A stretch of DNA of 22,395 nucleotides from the IMG/VR virus record IMGVR_UViG_3300046010_003648, positions 1 to 22,395 of that record; one strand, 5' to 3'. The notes beneath the pieces are model-generated. The model did no database searches. It had not been told where the DNA came from and worked only from the letters and a program-made list of their open reading frames with translations. Positions within the stretch are counted from its first letter, which is position 1. Each line of letters begins with the position of its first letter. The position numbers were made by a program, and so were the translations under genes. The DNA is from a virus. This document shows, one piece after another, positions 15,917 to 22,395 of the stretch.

Positions 15917-16873
15917 TCACAATGTCGCATCCTTGACGCCTTGCAAGCGCATCATTAGCGCCTGTGCCTGCGCCTGCCGTTCCTTGCCCTCTTTGCCGTT
16001 ATAAGCCGCATGCCAAGGATTCGCGGGATTCCTGCGAATATCCTCCGCTTGATCCGCGCCCGTCAGCCCCAGCCCTACCTTGTTTGAGGCCACAAATTTG
16101 TCTTCCTGAATCAGCGCGGCGGCAGAGTAAAGCGCCTTGATCATCTTCGCCGAGTTGCCTATTTCCGCGTCTTTGGGGTCCAGCCCCAGAAGCTCCGCCG
16201 TTTTCAGCGCCTTGCCGATGTTGTTTTGATAGTTCTCGCCCCATTCTTTTTTCAGTGCATCGCGTTCACCCTGGATAAAGGTGTCCAGTTTCGCCTTGCC
16301 GCCAAGGTTCATCTTAGCCATGCGCTCAGTGTCGTAGGCCACCAGCTTTTGAGCCTGCGCAGGAGTGAGGCCGAGTTCATGCGCCAGCGCGCCAAACTTG
16401 CCGACTTCTTCCTCGTTCCACTCTACGCCTTCCGGCAGTGCGTCGGGTTTCTTGAGCCCGTAGCCGGTCACGTCGTCAGGAACGCCGATGGCCTTACGAT
16501 AGGCCGCAATTTCCTCGGGCTTTGCGTCAGGACCGGGAACTTTGACGCCGGGAGCGACACGCTGGCCGATGAGCTTTTGAGCGTTGCCGTGGCCTCGCAG
16601 GAGTTCGGCGGCATTCGGATACTTGCCGAGAGTGCCAGCGTATTCCTTCAGGTCAGGCGGCAACGTGTCCACCCATCCCTGCTTGAATGCGCCTTTGTCA
16701 TCGAGTGCAGAGCGGAAATCCCACTCTCCGCCAGTCGTGGCAGTGGTCGTGGTGGCCGCTGCCGTTGTGGTTGTAGCTGCCGCCTGTGTGGATGCCCCAG
16801 CATCACCAGAAAGCAGCGTGCCGCCACCTCCACCACCGTCGCCACCTTCAGGAGCAAAAAGAAAAGTTTTCAT
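15917..16873 (-). CDS. Scaffold protein
   Basis: A 318-residue acidic helical protein immediately upstream of the capsid gene. The first 20 residues are Gly/Asp-rich (EGGDGGGGGG), and residues about 28-48 are a low-complexity Ala/Thr tract. A structured part begins at EWDFRSALDD and continues with the recognisable KPEEIAAYRKAIGVPDDVTG and YGLKKPDALPEG, then LAHELGLTPAQAQKLVAYD. These motifs occur in many phage scaffold proteins. The C-terminus (QAQALMMRLQGVKDATL) is helical, consistent with capsid binding. The start overlaps the upstream stop as TAATG and has one of the few clear SD sequences here (AAAGGAGA, about 9 nt upstream, inside the upstream gene). No protease domain is visible. Confidence 0.85.
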   Translation of the reverse strand: MKTFLFAPEGGDGGGGGGTLLSGDAGASTQAAATTTTAAATTTTATTGGEWDFRSALDDKGAFKQGWVDTLPPDLKEYAGTLGKYPNAAELLRGHGNAQKLIGQRVAPGVKVPGPDAKPEEIAAYRKAIGVPDDVTGYGLKKPDALPEGVEWNEEEVGKFGALAHELGLTPAQAQKLVAYDTERMAKMNLGGKAKLDTFIQGERDALKKEWGENYQNNIGKALKTAELLGLDPKDAEIGNSAKMIKALYSAAALIQEDKFVASNKVGLGLTGADQAEDIRRNPANPWHAAYNGKEGKERQAQAQALMMRLQGVKDATL

Positions 16874-17448
16874 TACTCAGCGTCTCCTTTCTTGTCAGTG
16901 GTTTCACCGGGGAGCTTTTGCAGTTTTGCGATGCGTTGCTGTTCGCCCGCGTCACGCTCAGCAAGTGACGGTTGTTTGCGATTGGCCGGGTAGATCACCG
17001 CGAACTCTTCCACCGTGGCATGAGTGCGAACCCACTCAACGAAAGCGGGCGTTTTGTCGCCCATGTCTGGCAAAGTCGGAGGCGGCGGAGAGATGGCGGA
17101 GAACTTGGCGACGAGTTCCTGTTTATTCAGGATTCGCGCGTTGAACTGCGGCTCTTCCTGTTTGGCGGCTGGCGCCACGGGAGCAAGTCCGCGACGTTGA
17201 AGCTCTGCCAAAAGCTCAGCGTCAGAGAGCGGTTTAGTCTGAACAACGACGGTTTCAGCATCGCTCAGCGTCTCAGTCTCGCCGATCTCGGCCACGATGA
17301 AGCTCAGCTTGTCGCTGTTGAGCGCCTTCTTGATTGCACCCTTGACCGTGGGGCCGAGAGCCTTCGGAGACGTGATAACGTCCCCCGATATGCTGGCGAT
17401 TGTCTCGCCGTCTTTTAAGACGTTTCCGCCTTCGATTTCAATGTTCAT
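16873..17448 (-). CDS. Unknown virion-operon protein
   Basis: A 191-residue protein I do not recognise. Residues 1-65 look like a small beta-rich domain (MNIEIEGGNVLKDGETIASI, then VKGAIKKALNSDKLSFIVAE). A linker follows with LSDAELLAELQRRGLAPVAP (about 73-92), resembling a short helix-turn-helix or SAP-like element. A Pro-rich patch (SPPPPTLPDMG) precedes a helical segment (FVEWVRTHATVEEFAVIYP) and a charged Gln/Lys-rich tail. It sits directly before the scaffold gene with a 1-nt overlap (TAATG), suggesting coupled translation and an assembly role. The leader ends CACACGAC-ATG with no SD. Confidence 0.7.
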   Translation of the reverse strand: MNIEIEGGNVLKDGETIASISGDVITSPKALGPTVKGAIKKALNSDKLSFIVAEIGETETLSDAETVVVQTKPLSDAELLAELQRRGLAPVAPAAKQEEPQFNARILNKQELVAKFSAISPPPPTLPDMGDKTPAFVEWVRTHATVEEFAVIYPANRKQPSLAERDAGEQQRIAKLQKLPGETTDKKGDAE

Positions 17449-17464
17449 GTCGTGTGTTGGTTCA

Positions 17465-17779
17465 TCAAGGCTTCATGCCCTGAAATTCTGCGGGTGCCTC
17501 GCTGGGCTTTGAAATGTCCTCTTCATCCAACATCGCGACTCCGAGGGCGAGACGCTTGGCGATGTGAGCAATGACGATCTTTTCACCGTCGCGGATGGCT
17601 GCCGCGTGCGTGTTGTGCCCATCGCTGCTACGGAAGCTGGGCTTGAGCGGATTGAAGAGCGATTGAAGGTCTTTCTCCCAAACGGTTTTAAACGATGGAT
17701 TCAGCGCCAGCACTTCCCACGCGGCTCTGACTTCGGCCTCGCGGTTGCGCCTCTGTCCTTCGATTTCTGCGGGTGTCAT
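17465..17779 (-). CDS. Small head-operon protein, Bbp19-like
   Basis: A 104-residue protein with N-terminal helix EVRAAWEVLALNPSFKTVWE, a middle LFNPLKPSF, and DGHNTHAAAIRDGEKIVIAH followed by IAKRLALG. The pattern (large N-terminal helix; P-x-F; Ala-Ala-x-R-x-G-x-x-x-V-x-x-I) resembles the small Bbp19-type proteins encoded near portal and scaffold genes in BPP-1-like podoviruses; their function is unknown. Its start overlaps the stop of the upstream gene as ATGA and it ends 16 nt before the next start. No SD precedes the ATG, so it probably relies on coupling. Confidence 0.7.
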   Translation of the reverse strand: MTPAEIEGQRRNREAEVRAAWEVLALNPSFKTVWEKDLQSLFNPLKPSFRSSDGHNTHAAAIRDGEKIVIAHIAKRLALGVAMLDEEDISKPSEAPAEFQGMKP

Positions 17780-18231
17780 AGGGAGTATTGCGCGAAGTGG
17801 CGAGATTTCACAGACTCGTCTAGTCCAGGATGTCGGGCGAAGAATCCCACAAGATCATCACGCATTGATCGGATCATGCGAAGAATCGCCACCTTGGTAA
17901 GCCGGTCATAACCTCCACGAATCAGCGAGTCACGGAGAGGGTGAATCCATCCTTGATGCCATGCCCACCACTCCATTGATTCTGCAACGTGGCCGTTCAG
18001 GCAGATTTCTTTTTGGCGCTGGCCGTCGATAAGCGGCTGGATGCCTGCCAATTCGTCATTGGAAAGCGCCGACTTACCCTGCGATTGATACCGCTCAAAA
18101 GCTGCGCGCCACTGCTCAGGATTGTAATCGCTAGACTGCTGCATATTGATGAAATGCGGGCCGTTACCGAGCCAGAAAAGGAAGTGTTTCCAGGTCCTGT
18201 CTTGTCGAATTTGCCTCTTGGTCTTTTTCAT
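17776..18231 (-). CDS. Unknown small protein with Trp-rich segment
   Basis: A 151-residue protein, not recognised. The basic N-terminus (MKKTKRQIRQDRTWKHFLFW) is followed by a polar helical region (EQWRAAFERYQSQG), then a Trp-rich stretch (AESMEWWAWHQGWIHPLRDS) and a helical basic C-terminal part (YDRLTKVAILRMIRSMRDDL). It contains no signal peptide or long membrane segment. It lies between portal-associated and scaffold genes, so an assembly function is possible, but none is shown by the sequence. The start has no SD; the leader contains a repeated ACACGACCAAA. The stop overlaps the next start as ATGA. Confidence 0.7.
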   Translation of the reverse strand: MKKTKRQIRQDRTWKHFLFWLGNGPHFINMQQSSDYNPEQWRAAFERYQSQGKSALSNDELAGIQPLIDGQRQKEICLNGHVAESMEWWAWHQGWIHPLRDSLIRGGYDRLTKVAILRMIRSMRDDLVGFFARHPGLDESVKSRHFAQYSL

Positions 18232-18257
18232 TTGGTCGTGTTGGTGTTTGGTCGTGT
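18231..18257 (-). repeat. Direct repeat in the leader of the 151-residue gene
   Basis: The 11-mer ACACGACCAAA (minus strand) occurs at 18257-18247 and 18241-18231, period 16. The proximal copy abuts and includes the first base of the ATG. The same CACGAC core precedes two other starts in the window, so it may matter for initiation. Confidence 0.6.
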
Positions 18258-18259
18258 GG

Positions 18260-18520
18260 TCACAATCGTTTCGCCGCGAGTTGCCCCACGGTGTTCATGA
18301 ATCTAGCGAACTGATAGGTTGCCATTTCCAGAGCGCATTCCTCGTCAGCGTCGGCGGGCAGTGCCACGCGATCCTCAAAGATTCGCTTTTGAAACTTCAG
18401 CCGAAACTGGAAGGCGTAGATGCCCTCGCGAAAGGCGTTCAGGACGAGCTTTTTTACGCCGGGAAGGTGCGCCCGTTCGTCTAGGTTGATCACGCAAAGG
18501 TCTTTAGTTGGTGCGCTCAT
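18260..18520 (-). CDS. Unknown small protein after the portal gene
   Basis: An 86-residue protein, not recognised. It reads as mixed alpha/beta: MSAPTKDLCVINLDERAHLP, then GVKKLVLNAFREGIYAFQFR, RIFEDRVALPADADEECALE and a helical C-terminus (MATYQFARFMNTVGQLAAKR). It has no signal peptide or membrane helix. The start overlaps the portal stop as ATGA and has a strong SD (GGAGG, 7 nt upstream, inside the portal's last codons), so translation follows the portal. The position suggests a head-associated or assembly role; that is inference only. Confidence 0.7.
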   Translation of the reverse strand: MSAPTKDLCVINLDERAHLPGVKKLVLNAFREGIYAFQFRLKFQKRIFEDRVALPADADEECALEMATYQFARFMNTVGQLAAKRL

Positions 18521-20220
18521 GCCATTTCCTCCATCGCTTTCTTAGTTTCATCGACTCCGCCCATGTTCTTTACGGCCTTCGAGCCCTGCTCAAGCATCAT
18601 TGCGGCCTGTTGAGCTTGAGCGGCTTCGGCGCGGGCTTGGCGTGTGGCTGCCACCTCTTCGCCGTCAAGCATCCACGCGGCAGGCATCCCGTTGGAGCGT
18701 GCACGGTCACGGGTAATGCGGTCAAAGTCGTAATTGTCGAGAATGTCTGGGCGCGTCTGCGCGATCACAAGATCAGTTTCAAGCTGGCGTTCAAAGCCGT
18801 TCATGCCGAGTTGATCCAGCGCCAGCGCCAGCCGTGAGGAGTAGCTGATAGCAGGGTCAGGAATGACGCCCATGAACTCAGAGACGGGGATGATTGCCTC
18901 CTCTGGTGGCTGCTCCAATAGCCCTGCCTCCATCGCCATCGAGAACACGCGCAGAAGGATAGGGTTATGCTTCTCACTGCTCAGACGGGAGAACGCGGGC
19001 GAGATGAGCACGATCTTTTCAGCGGCTCGTTCTGCCACTTCACGCGCCGTCATCTGCCGGTCCAATGTGGCAAACATTCGGAAAAGCTCCGCGTGGAACT
19101 TCATATTCACGGCCTCCTGCCGCATCTTCACACGATCCACGGCGACGTTGTAATCTCCCGTTTGCTGGATGGGTTTCGGCCAGCGGTCAGACTGGATGCT
19201 GCCGGGCATGTAAGTAATGCCGCCAGCGGAAAGGATCAATTCACCCTCCATATCCTCAGGCGCGATCATTGCAGGACGCACGATCTTTTCAGCCGCGCAA
19301 TCGAGCATCATCTGGAGAAAGTTCACCTGCCGAGTGTCTGCCAGTGCCGCGAAGCCGGGGCCGTAGCCATAGGGCGATTTGCTCGAAAGCGCGGACCATT
19401 TCAGATAGCGACCAACAGCGAAAGGGAACGAGTCATAGCCAGACTCCTTGACGACCTGCTTGGATTTCACCTCAACATAGCAGGACGCAAACGCTTTGCC
19501 CCATGATGCGTTCCTTCCAGCGCCCTCTGGCCGTTCACTCTCTGGCCGAGGATAAACAGCATGGATAAACTTGTGCTTCTGCTGCGCCTTCTTGTCGTCC
19601 TTGAGACAGTCTTTGACATCCTTCGGAAGATTGTCATCACCAAACAAATCAGCGGCTTGCTTGGCCGTAATGTCCATCTCACGGTAGAGCGTGTTCACCT
19701 TGCCAAAGCCGTCCTCTTCGATGGCAAACGATCCGAGCGGCAGGGACTCAAATCGGAACTGTCCTTCATCCATCCCGCAGAACATCGCTGATGTGCCGAA
19801 GGTGCAATGCGTCAGCAGATCCTCATGGATCTCGGTGTAGAAATTCGAGTTCGCCAACAGTTCACGGATACGCTCAGAGCATCCCGCGAGCCACTGTTTC
19901 ACGCGGTCATTCCCGCGAAGCTCAAAGATAGGTTTGTAATTGAACCACGATTCATTCGCTGGCGAAGTCCAGGACATGAGCCCCCCCGCCATTGTCATAG
20001 CTGCATCTCCCGCAGTCGTGTCAAAAAGCAGAGCCTCCTTTGAGCTTGAAGGCGTTTCGTAAGTCGTGGAGATGCCAGCTTTACGAGGCATCATCAAATC
20101 AGCGATCTCCTGCCACTGCGGCTTCCAGACCGATAGTTCAGTGCTCATTCCCTGCCACTGGCGAAGGATGTCAGCGCCACGGGCGGACGATGCCGAGGGC
20201 GGTTTAGAGTTCTCCTCCAT
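18517..20220 (-). CDS. Portal protein (podoviral head-tail connector)
   Basis: A 567-residue protein of the T7-type head-tail connector family. The N-terminal motif (SVWKPQWQEIADLMMPRKAG) and MTMAGGLMSWTSPANESWF with WLAGCSERIRELLANSNFYT are typical, as are SPYGYGPGFAALADTRQVNF in the wing and DRQMTAREVAERAAEKIVLI in the helical crown region. Twelve copies would form the ring that docks the terminase and later the adaptor. An SD (GGAGG, about 11 nt upstream) precedes the ATG at 20220, which overlaps the upstream small gene by 17 nt. The Gln/Ala-rich C-terminus (ATRQARAEAAQAQQAAMMLE) is common in this family. The length is close to T7 gp8 (536 residues). Confidence 0.93.
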   Translation of the reverse strand: MEENSKPPSASSARGADILRQWQGMSTELSVWKPQWQEIADLMMPRKAGISTTYETPSSSKEALLFDTTAGDAAMTMAGGLMSWTSPANESWFNYKPIFELRGNDRVKQWLAGCSERIRELLANSNFYTEIHEDLLTHCTFGTSAMFCGMDEGQFRFESLPLGSFAIEEDGFGKVNTLYREMDITAKQAADLFGDDNLPKDVKDCLKDDKKAQQKHKFIHAVYPRPESERPEGAGRNASWGKAFASCYVEVKSKQVVKESGYDSFPFAVGRYLKWSALSSKSPYGYGPGFAALADTRQVNFLQMMLDCAAEKIVRPAMIAPEDMEGELILSAGGITYMPGSIQSDRWPKPIQQTGDYNVAVDRVKMRQEAVNMKFHAELFRMFATLDRQMTAREVAERAAEKIVLISPAFSRLSSEKHNPILLRVFSMAMEAGLLEQPPEEAIIPVSEFMGVIPDPAISYSSRLALALDQLGMNGFERQLETDLVIAQTRPDILDNYDFDRITRDRARSNGMPAAWMLDGEEVAATRQARAEAAQAQQAAMMLEQGSKAVKNMGGVDETKKAMEEMA

Positions 20221-20491
20221 AGCTGGTCACACCTCCCGAGCTTGCACCAAGTTTTGACTTCTTCCCGAGAGTCGGAGTATTGAACTCGCCCGCGAGAATC
20301 GTGTCTTGCAGCCCATTACGACGGCCAGCGTTGCGAATTGCCTCCGCTTCCGGCTCAGGCTCCACGCGAACGGGCGCGGGTGCTGGCGCTGGTTTAGGCG
20401 GTTTGGATGCGCCCTTGTGCAAGCGTGAGAGCTTACCGTTTGCGCCGATCAAGTCGGCATCCCAGAAGGGACCATTAAAGTCGATGTGCAT
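20204..20491 (-). CDS. Small Pro/Ala-rich protein between terminase and portal
   Basis: A 95-residue protein. It opens MHIDFNGPFWDADLIGANGK, contains a low-complexity tract of Pro, Ala, Glu and Val (about residues 30-50), and ends with QDTILAGEFNTPTLGKKSKL. Small proteins with a C-terminal 'TIL...GKK..LG' signature are common immediately upstream of podoviral and siphoviral portal genes. Their function is unknown; a portal-assembly or virion role is possible. It overlaps the portal start by 17 nt and begins 68 nt after the terminase stop. No SD precedes the ATG (AAAGACTATCCATC before ATG). Confidence 0.7.
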   Translation of the reverse strand: MHIDFNGPFWDADLIGANGKLSRLHKGASKPPKPAPAPAPVRVEPEPEAEAIRNAGRRNGLQDTILAGEFNTPTLGKKSKLGASSGGVTSYGGEL

Positions 20492-20525
20492 GATGGATAG
20501 TCTTTAAGGTGGCTTGCGCAAACCT

Positions 20526-20537
20526 CCGCCGAAGCGG
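20526..20537 (-). other. UUCG-tetraloop hairpin between terminase and the next gene
   Basis: On the minus strand the sequence CCGC-TTCG-GCGG forms a 4-bp stem closed by a UUCG loop, a very stable RNA motif. It lies 22 nt after the large terminase stop. No U tract follows, so it is more likely an mRNA stability or processing element than a terminator. Confidence 0.4.
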
Positions 20538-20559
20538 TGCTATCCCATTTCTAAACGAT

Positions 20560-21891
20560 TCAGCGCCCTCCTACAAACGAAAACTTTGCCTGCCCCCGGC
20601 GCTTGGGCTTGTCGTCTTCGTCAAGCATCCGGTCAATCATGGGCGTGGCGAGCTTGATGAATCCAGCTTGAACTGCCTCGGCCATGTAGCGCAGGGCATC
20701 TGCGGTATGGCTTGAAAAGTCGTGGACTGGCTCACTGGAAATGATCTTGCCGATCTCCACCTCCTTCGTGTGATACGCCTCAAGTGCCTCGATCCCGTAT
20801 GTCGTCTGCTTTTTCCTGAACACCAGCGACGGGAAAAGCCCTTTGAGCCCATTGATGCCAGTCCAGATGTCCGCCGTGCGTGGCAGAATCACGCAGCTTG
20901 TCAGCCCTGCTTTGACTAGTTCGCCGTGCATCGTTGCCCCGCTGTTTTCCGTCCTGCCTGCGTCGTGAGGTAGGAAATGCTTACCGAATGAGTAGCCCTT
21001 TCGCAGCATCCATGCCACGCGCTGAGTCGCCGTCTCCACGTTTGGGAGAAGTCCAATATCACAGTCAATCACGCGGATCTCACGGCCCACGACCTGCCAA
21101 TACCAGACGGAAGTGTTCGAGGGCGCGCCTAAGTCCCAAGAGGTATGGACCAACGTATCAGCCACGGGACAATCACAGATTCGGCCTTCTGCGTAGGCTT
21201 GCTCGATCAGCTTCGCATACACGGCCCCAGGGCGTCCAATGTTGAAATCGCACTCCATCTCCTGCGCGTAGGAATCGGCGGATAGCTTGGCTTTCATCGT
21301 CGCCAGTGCGTCAGGTGACAGGATGCCGGACTCCGAGGCTTTGAGCATGAGGGCAAACGAATCAGCGTCGCTCTGTGCATTGCAGAACGCCTTGTAGAAC
21401 GCATTCTTTCCCTTCGGAGTGCCAATGCGGCAGTGCCATCCGTTGTAATCGAGTAGACACGGCAAGATGACGTAATCGAATGCCTGAGCCGGGATGTCGG
21501 CATCTTCATCGCTTACAACGCCGTCGAAATACAAGCCTCGCATTCGCTCGTAGTTCTCGCCAGAGTAGAGCCGGATTTGAGCCCGATTCAGGAACGTAAT
21601 GCGAAGCTCCGACTCGTTCACCTCCGAGCCCGGTATCTTGCCCGCGTAGTCTTTCAGGTATGCCCAGGCAATGTCTTTGGCCTGATCTCGCGTTGGAGCG
21701 ATGTAGCCATATCGCAGCGGAGGCCCGGGGCGTTTATGCGTCAGAGCGCATTGAATCAGCTTTTGAACGACTGCCACCGTCTTCCCTGCTCGCCGATGCG
21801 CGACGAGCACAAGCCACCGCTTCGCCGATTCGAGGAACGCTCGAAACTGTGAGCGAGGGCGGATCTCAATCGTGACCTTCTGCGTTGCCAC
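20560..21891 (-). CDS. terL: Terminase large subunit (DNA-packaging motor)
   Basis: Packaging ATPase and nuclease. Numbered from the GTG at 21891 (443 residues), Walker A is AHRRAGKT (Lys near 37), Walker B is FDGVVSDED (Asp/Glu near 127), and a coupling motif IGTPKGKNAFY follows. The RNase H-like nuclease acidic residues are in SWDLGAPSNTS (Asp near 252), FLPHDAGRTENSG (Asp near 309) and SHTADALRYM (Asp near 397). The frame is open up to an ATG at 22014 (484 residues), but that would overlap the small subunit gene by 149 nt and add a 41-residue extension lacking family character. The GTG overlaps it by only 26 nt, and GGAGG lies 15 nt upstream, somewhat far. The start is therefore uncertain; the identity is not. 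Confidence 0.93.
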   Translation of the reverse strand: MATQKVTIEIRPRSQFRAFLESAKRWLVLVAHRRAGKTVAVVQKLIQCALTHKRPGPPLRYGYIAPTRDQAKDIAWAYLKDYAGKIPGSEVNESELRITFLNRAQIRLYSGENYERMRGLYFDGVVSDEDADIPAQAFDYVILPCLLDYNGWHCRIGTPKGKNAFYKAFCNAQSDADSFALMLKASESGILSPDALATMKAKLSADSYAQEMECDFNIGRPGAVYAKLIEQAYAEGRICDCPVADTLVHTSWDLGAPSNTSVWYWQVVGREIRVIDCDIGLLPNVETATQRVAWMLRKGYSFGKHFLPHDAGRTENSGATMHGELVKAGLTSCVILPRTADIWTGINGLKGLFPSLVFRKKQTTYGIEALEAYHTKEVEIGKIISSEPVHDFSSHTADALRYMAEAVQAGFIKLATPMIDRMLDEDDKPKRRGQAKFSFVGGR

Positions 21892-22270
21892 CGATGATGA
21901 CTGATACCTCCAGTGAATGACGTTCTGGCTCGTAGAACGCGGCCCCCTTGCCAATCTCGCGCAGTGCTCCGGTAGCGGCTGAAAAGTCGCCAGTCTCGCG
22001 GGATTCCTTGGCAATCGCGGCCAGTTCGTCCAGCCACTTGTCCTTGGTCATGTCGAATTTCTTCTCGATGCGGTCTGATACTCTACCGCGCAACTCAACA
22101 ATCCTGAGAGCAATCTGAGACTCTTTCGCAAGTTTCGGCCCTGTCGTTTCAGCCGTTGATTCAGAGCACTTCCCGCCGCTCACATACTCAGCATAAGCCT
22201 GTGAAGCTGGCATGTTCAGCGCCACGGCCTGAGCGAAAGCCTCATGCTTTGGATTCTTCAGTGCTGGCAT
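21866..22270 (-). CDS. terS: Terminase small subunit (Terminase_2-like)
   Basis: A 134-residue DNA-recognition subunit of the packaging motor. The N-terminal helix-turn-helix is ALKNPKHEAFAQAVALNMPA, then SQAYAEYV and SESTAETTGPKLAKESQIAL, then RIVELRGRVSDRIEKKF. That order (N-P-K-H-E-x-F, A-Y, several Ser/Thr, K-L-x-x-x-x-x-I, R-I-x-E-L) is the small-subunit signature. The middle and C-terminal part is a helix (DKWLDELAAIAKESRETGDF) and an oligomerisation/terminase-binding tail. It is the first gene of the operon, about 30 nt after the predicted transcription start. The leader ends CACGACC-ATG with no SD. Confidence 0.88.
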   Translation of the reverse strand: MPALKNPKHEAFAQAVALNMPASQAYAEYVSGGKCSESTAETTGPKLAKESQIALRIVELRGRVSDRIEKKFDMTKDKWLDELAAIAKESRETGDFSAATGALREIGKGAAFYEPERHSLEVSVIIGGNAEGHD

Positions 22271-22306
22271 GGTCGTGAAGGTGCTTGGATTATCCGCAAA
22301 TGCAAG

Positions 22307-22336
22307 ATTTTACCGACTTTATGGAGATTCTGTCAA
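22307..22336 (-). promoter_or_regulatory. Sigma70-type promoter for the packaging/virion operon
   Basis: On the minus strand TTGACA (22336-22331) and TAAAAT (22312-22307) are separated by 18 nt. The -35 is a perfect match and the -10 matches 5 of 6 positions. Transcription would start near 22300, leaving a leader of about 30 nt before the small terminase ATG. Host-type RNA polymerase would be sufficient. Confidence 0.65.
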
Positions 22337-22395
22337 GACAATTCATCTGGCGGCATCTCCTTGAATGTGAACGTCGGGCCTGAGAATGCCAGTGG
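22333..22395 (-). CDS. 3' end of an upstream gene (partial)
   Basis: The minus-strand frame from the window edge reads PLAFSGPTFTFKEMPPDELS and stops at TGA (22335-22333), inside the -35 box of the terminase promoter. Composition is protein-like and the direction agrees with the operon, but with 20 residues the product cannot be identified. Only one of the three frames gives this reading. Confidence 0.35.
   Translation of the reverse strand, partial: PLAFSGPTFTFKEMPPDELS

Noticed and set aside
15803-15919. In-frame 37-codon extension beyond the scaffold TGA (contains SREVLAEYLRKKRKP)
   Set aside because: It looks protein-like and could suggest stop-codon readthrough, but it runs through the terminator hairpin and has no start codon or readthrough signal; probably chance or a remnant.
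1-22395. tRNA genes, CRISPR arrays, insertion sequences or attachment sites
   Set aside because: No cloverleaf-like block, regularly spaced repeat array, transposase frame or integrase/att structure was noticed in reading; the DNA is almost wholly occupied by virion genes.

Overview
The window is the virion-assembly and DNA-packaging half of a tailed, podovirus-like (T7-like gene order) phage or prophage. All credible genes lie on the minus strand, so the transcript reads from high to low coordinates. Base composition is around mid-50s % GC by eye. No replication, lysis, integration or host genes are visible, so the host cannot be named. Most starts lack a Shine-Dalgarno sequence, which suggests a host lineage with low SD use (for example Bacteroidota- or Verrucomicrobiota/Planctomycetota-like); that is inference only.

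Layout in transcription order. A good sigma70-type promoter (22307-22336) drives the small and large terminase subunits (22270-20560). A small Pro/Ala-rich protein follows, then the portal or head-tail connector (20220-18517). Next come three small genes of unknown or weakly recognised function, a 191-residue unknown protein and the scaffold protein (16873-15917). After a strong intrinsic terminator (15820-15852) and a 171-nt untranslated leader come the major capsid protein (15648-14758) and a small decoration-like protein (14689-14210), each followed by a stable hairpin. Then come a Gp11/Gp4-like tail adaptor carrying an inserted beta domain (14126-13305) and a 1051-residue tail nozzle protein carrying four carbohydrate-binding-like modules (13308-10153). 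A GNAT-like protein and two internal virion proteins follow (gp13-, gp14- and gp15-like positions). Last is one enormous open frame, 7466 to beyond position 1, at least 2488 codons with no stop.

The giant gene sits where T7 gp16 sits and is the most interesting part. It has the hallmarks of a 'large polyvalent protein': an ADP-ribosyltransferase-like module near residues 1100-1290, a degenerate zinc-peptidase-like HExxE segment near 810, long helical regions, and recurrent F-S-[IV]-S boundaries. These suggest it is injected with the DNA and acts on the host. The terminase, portal, scaffold and capsid genes build and fill the head; the adaptor and nozzle form the short tail and probably bind the cell surface; the gp13- to gp16-like block would form the ejection apparatus and its effector cargo.
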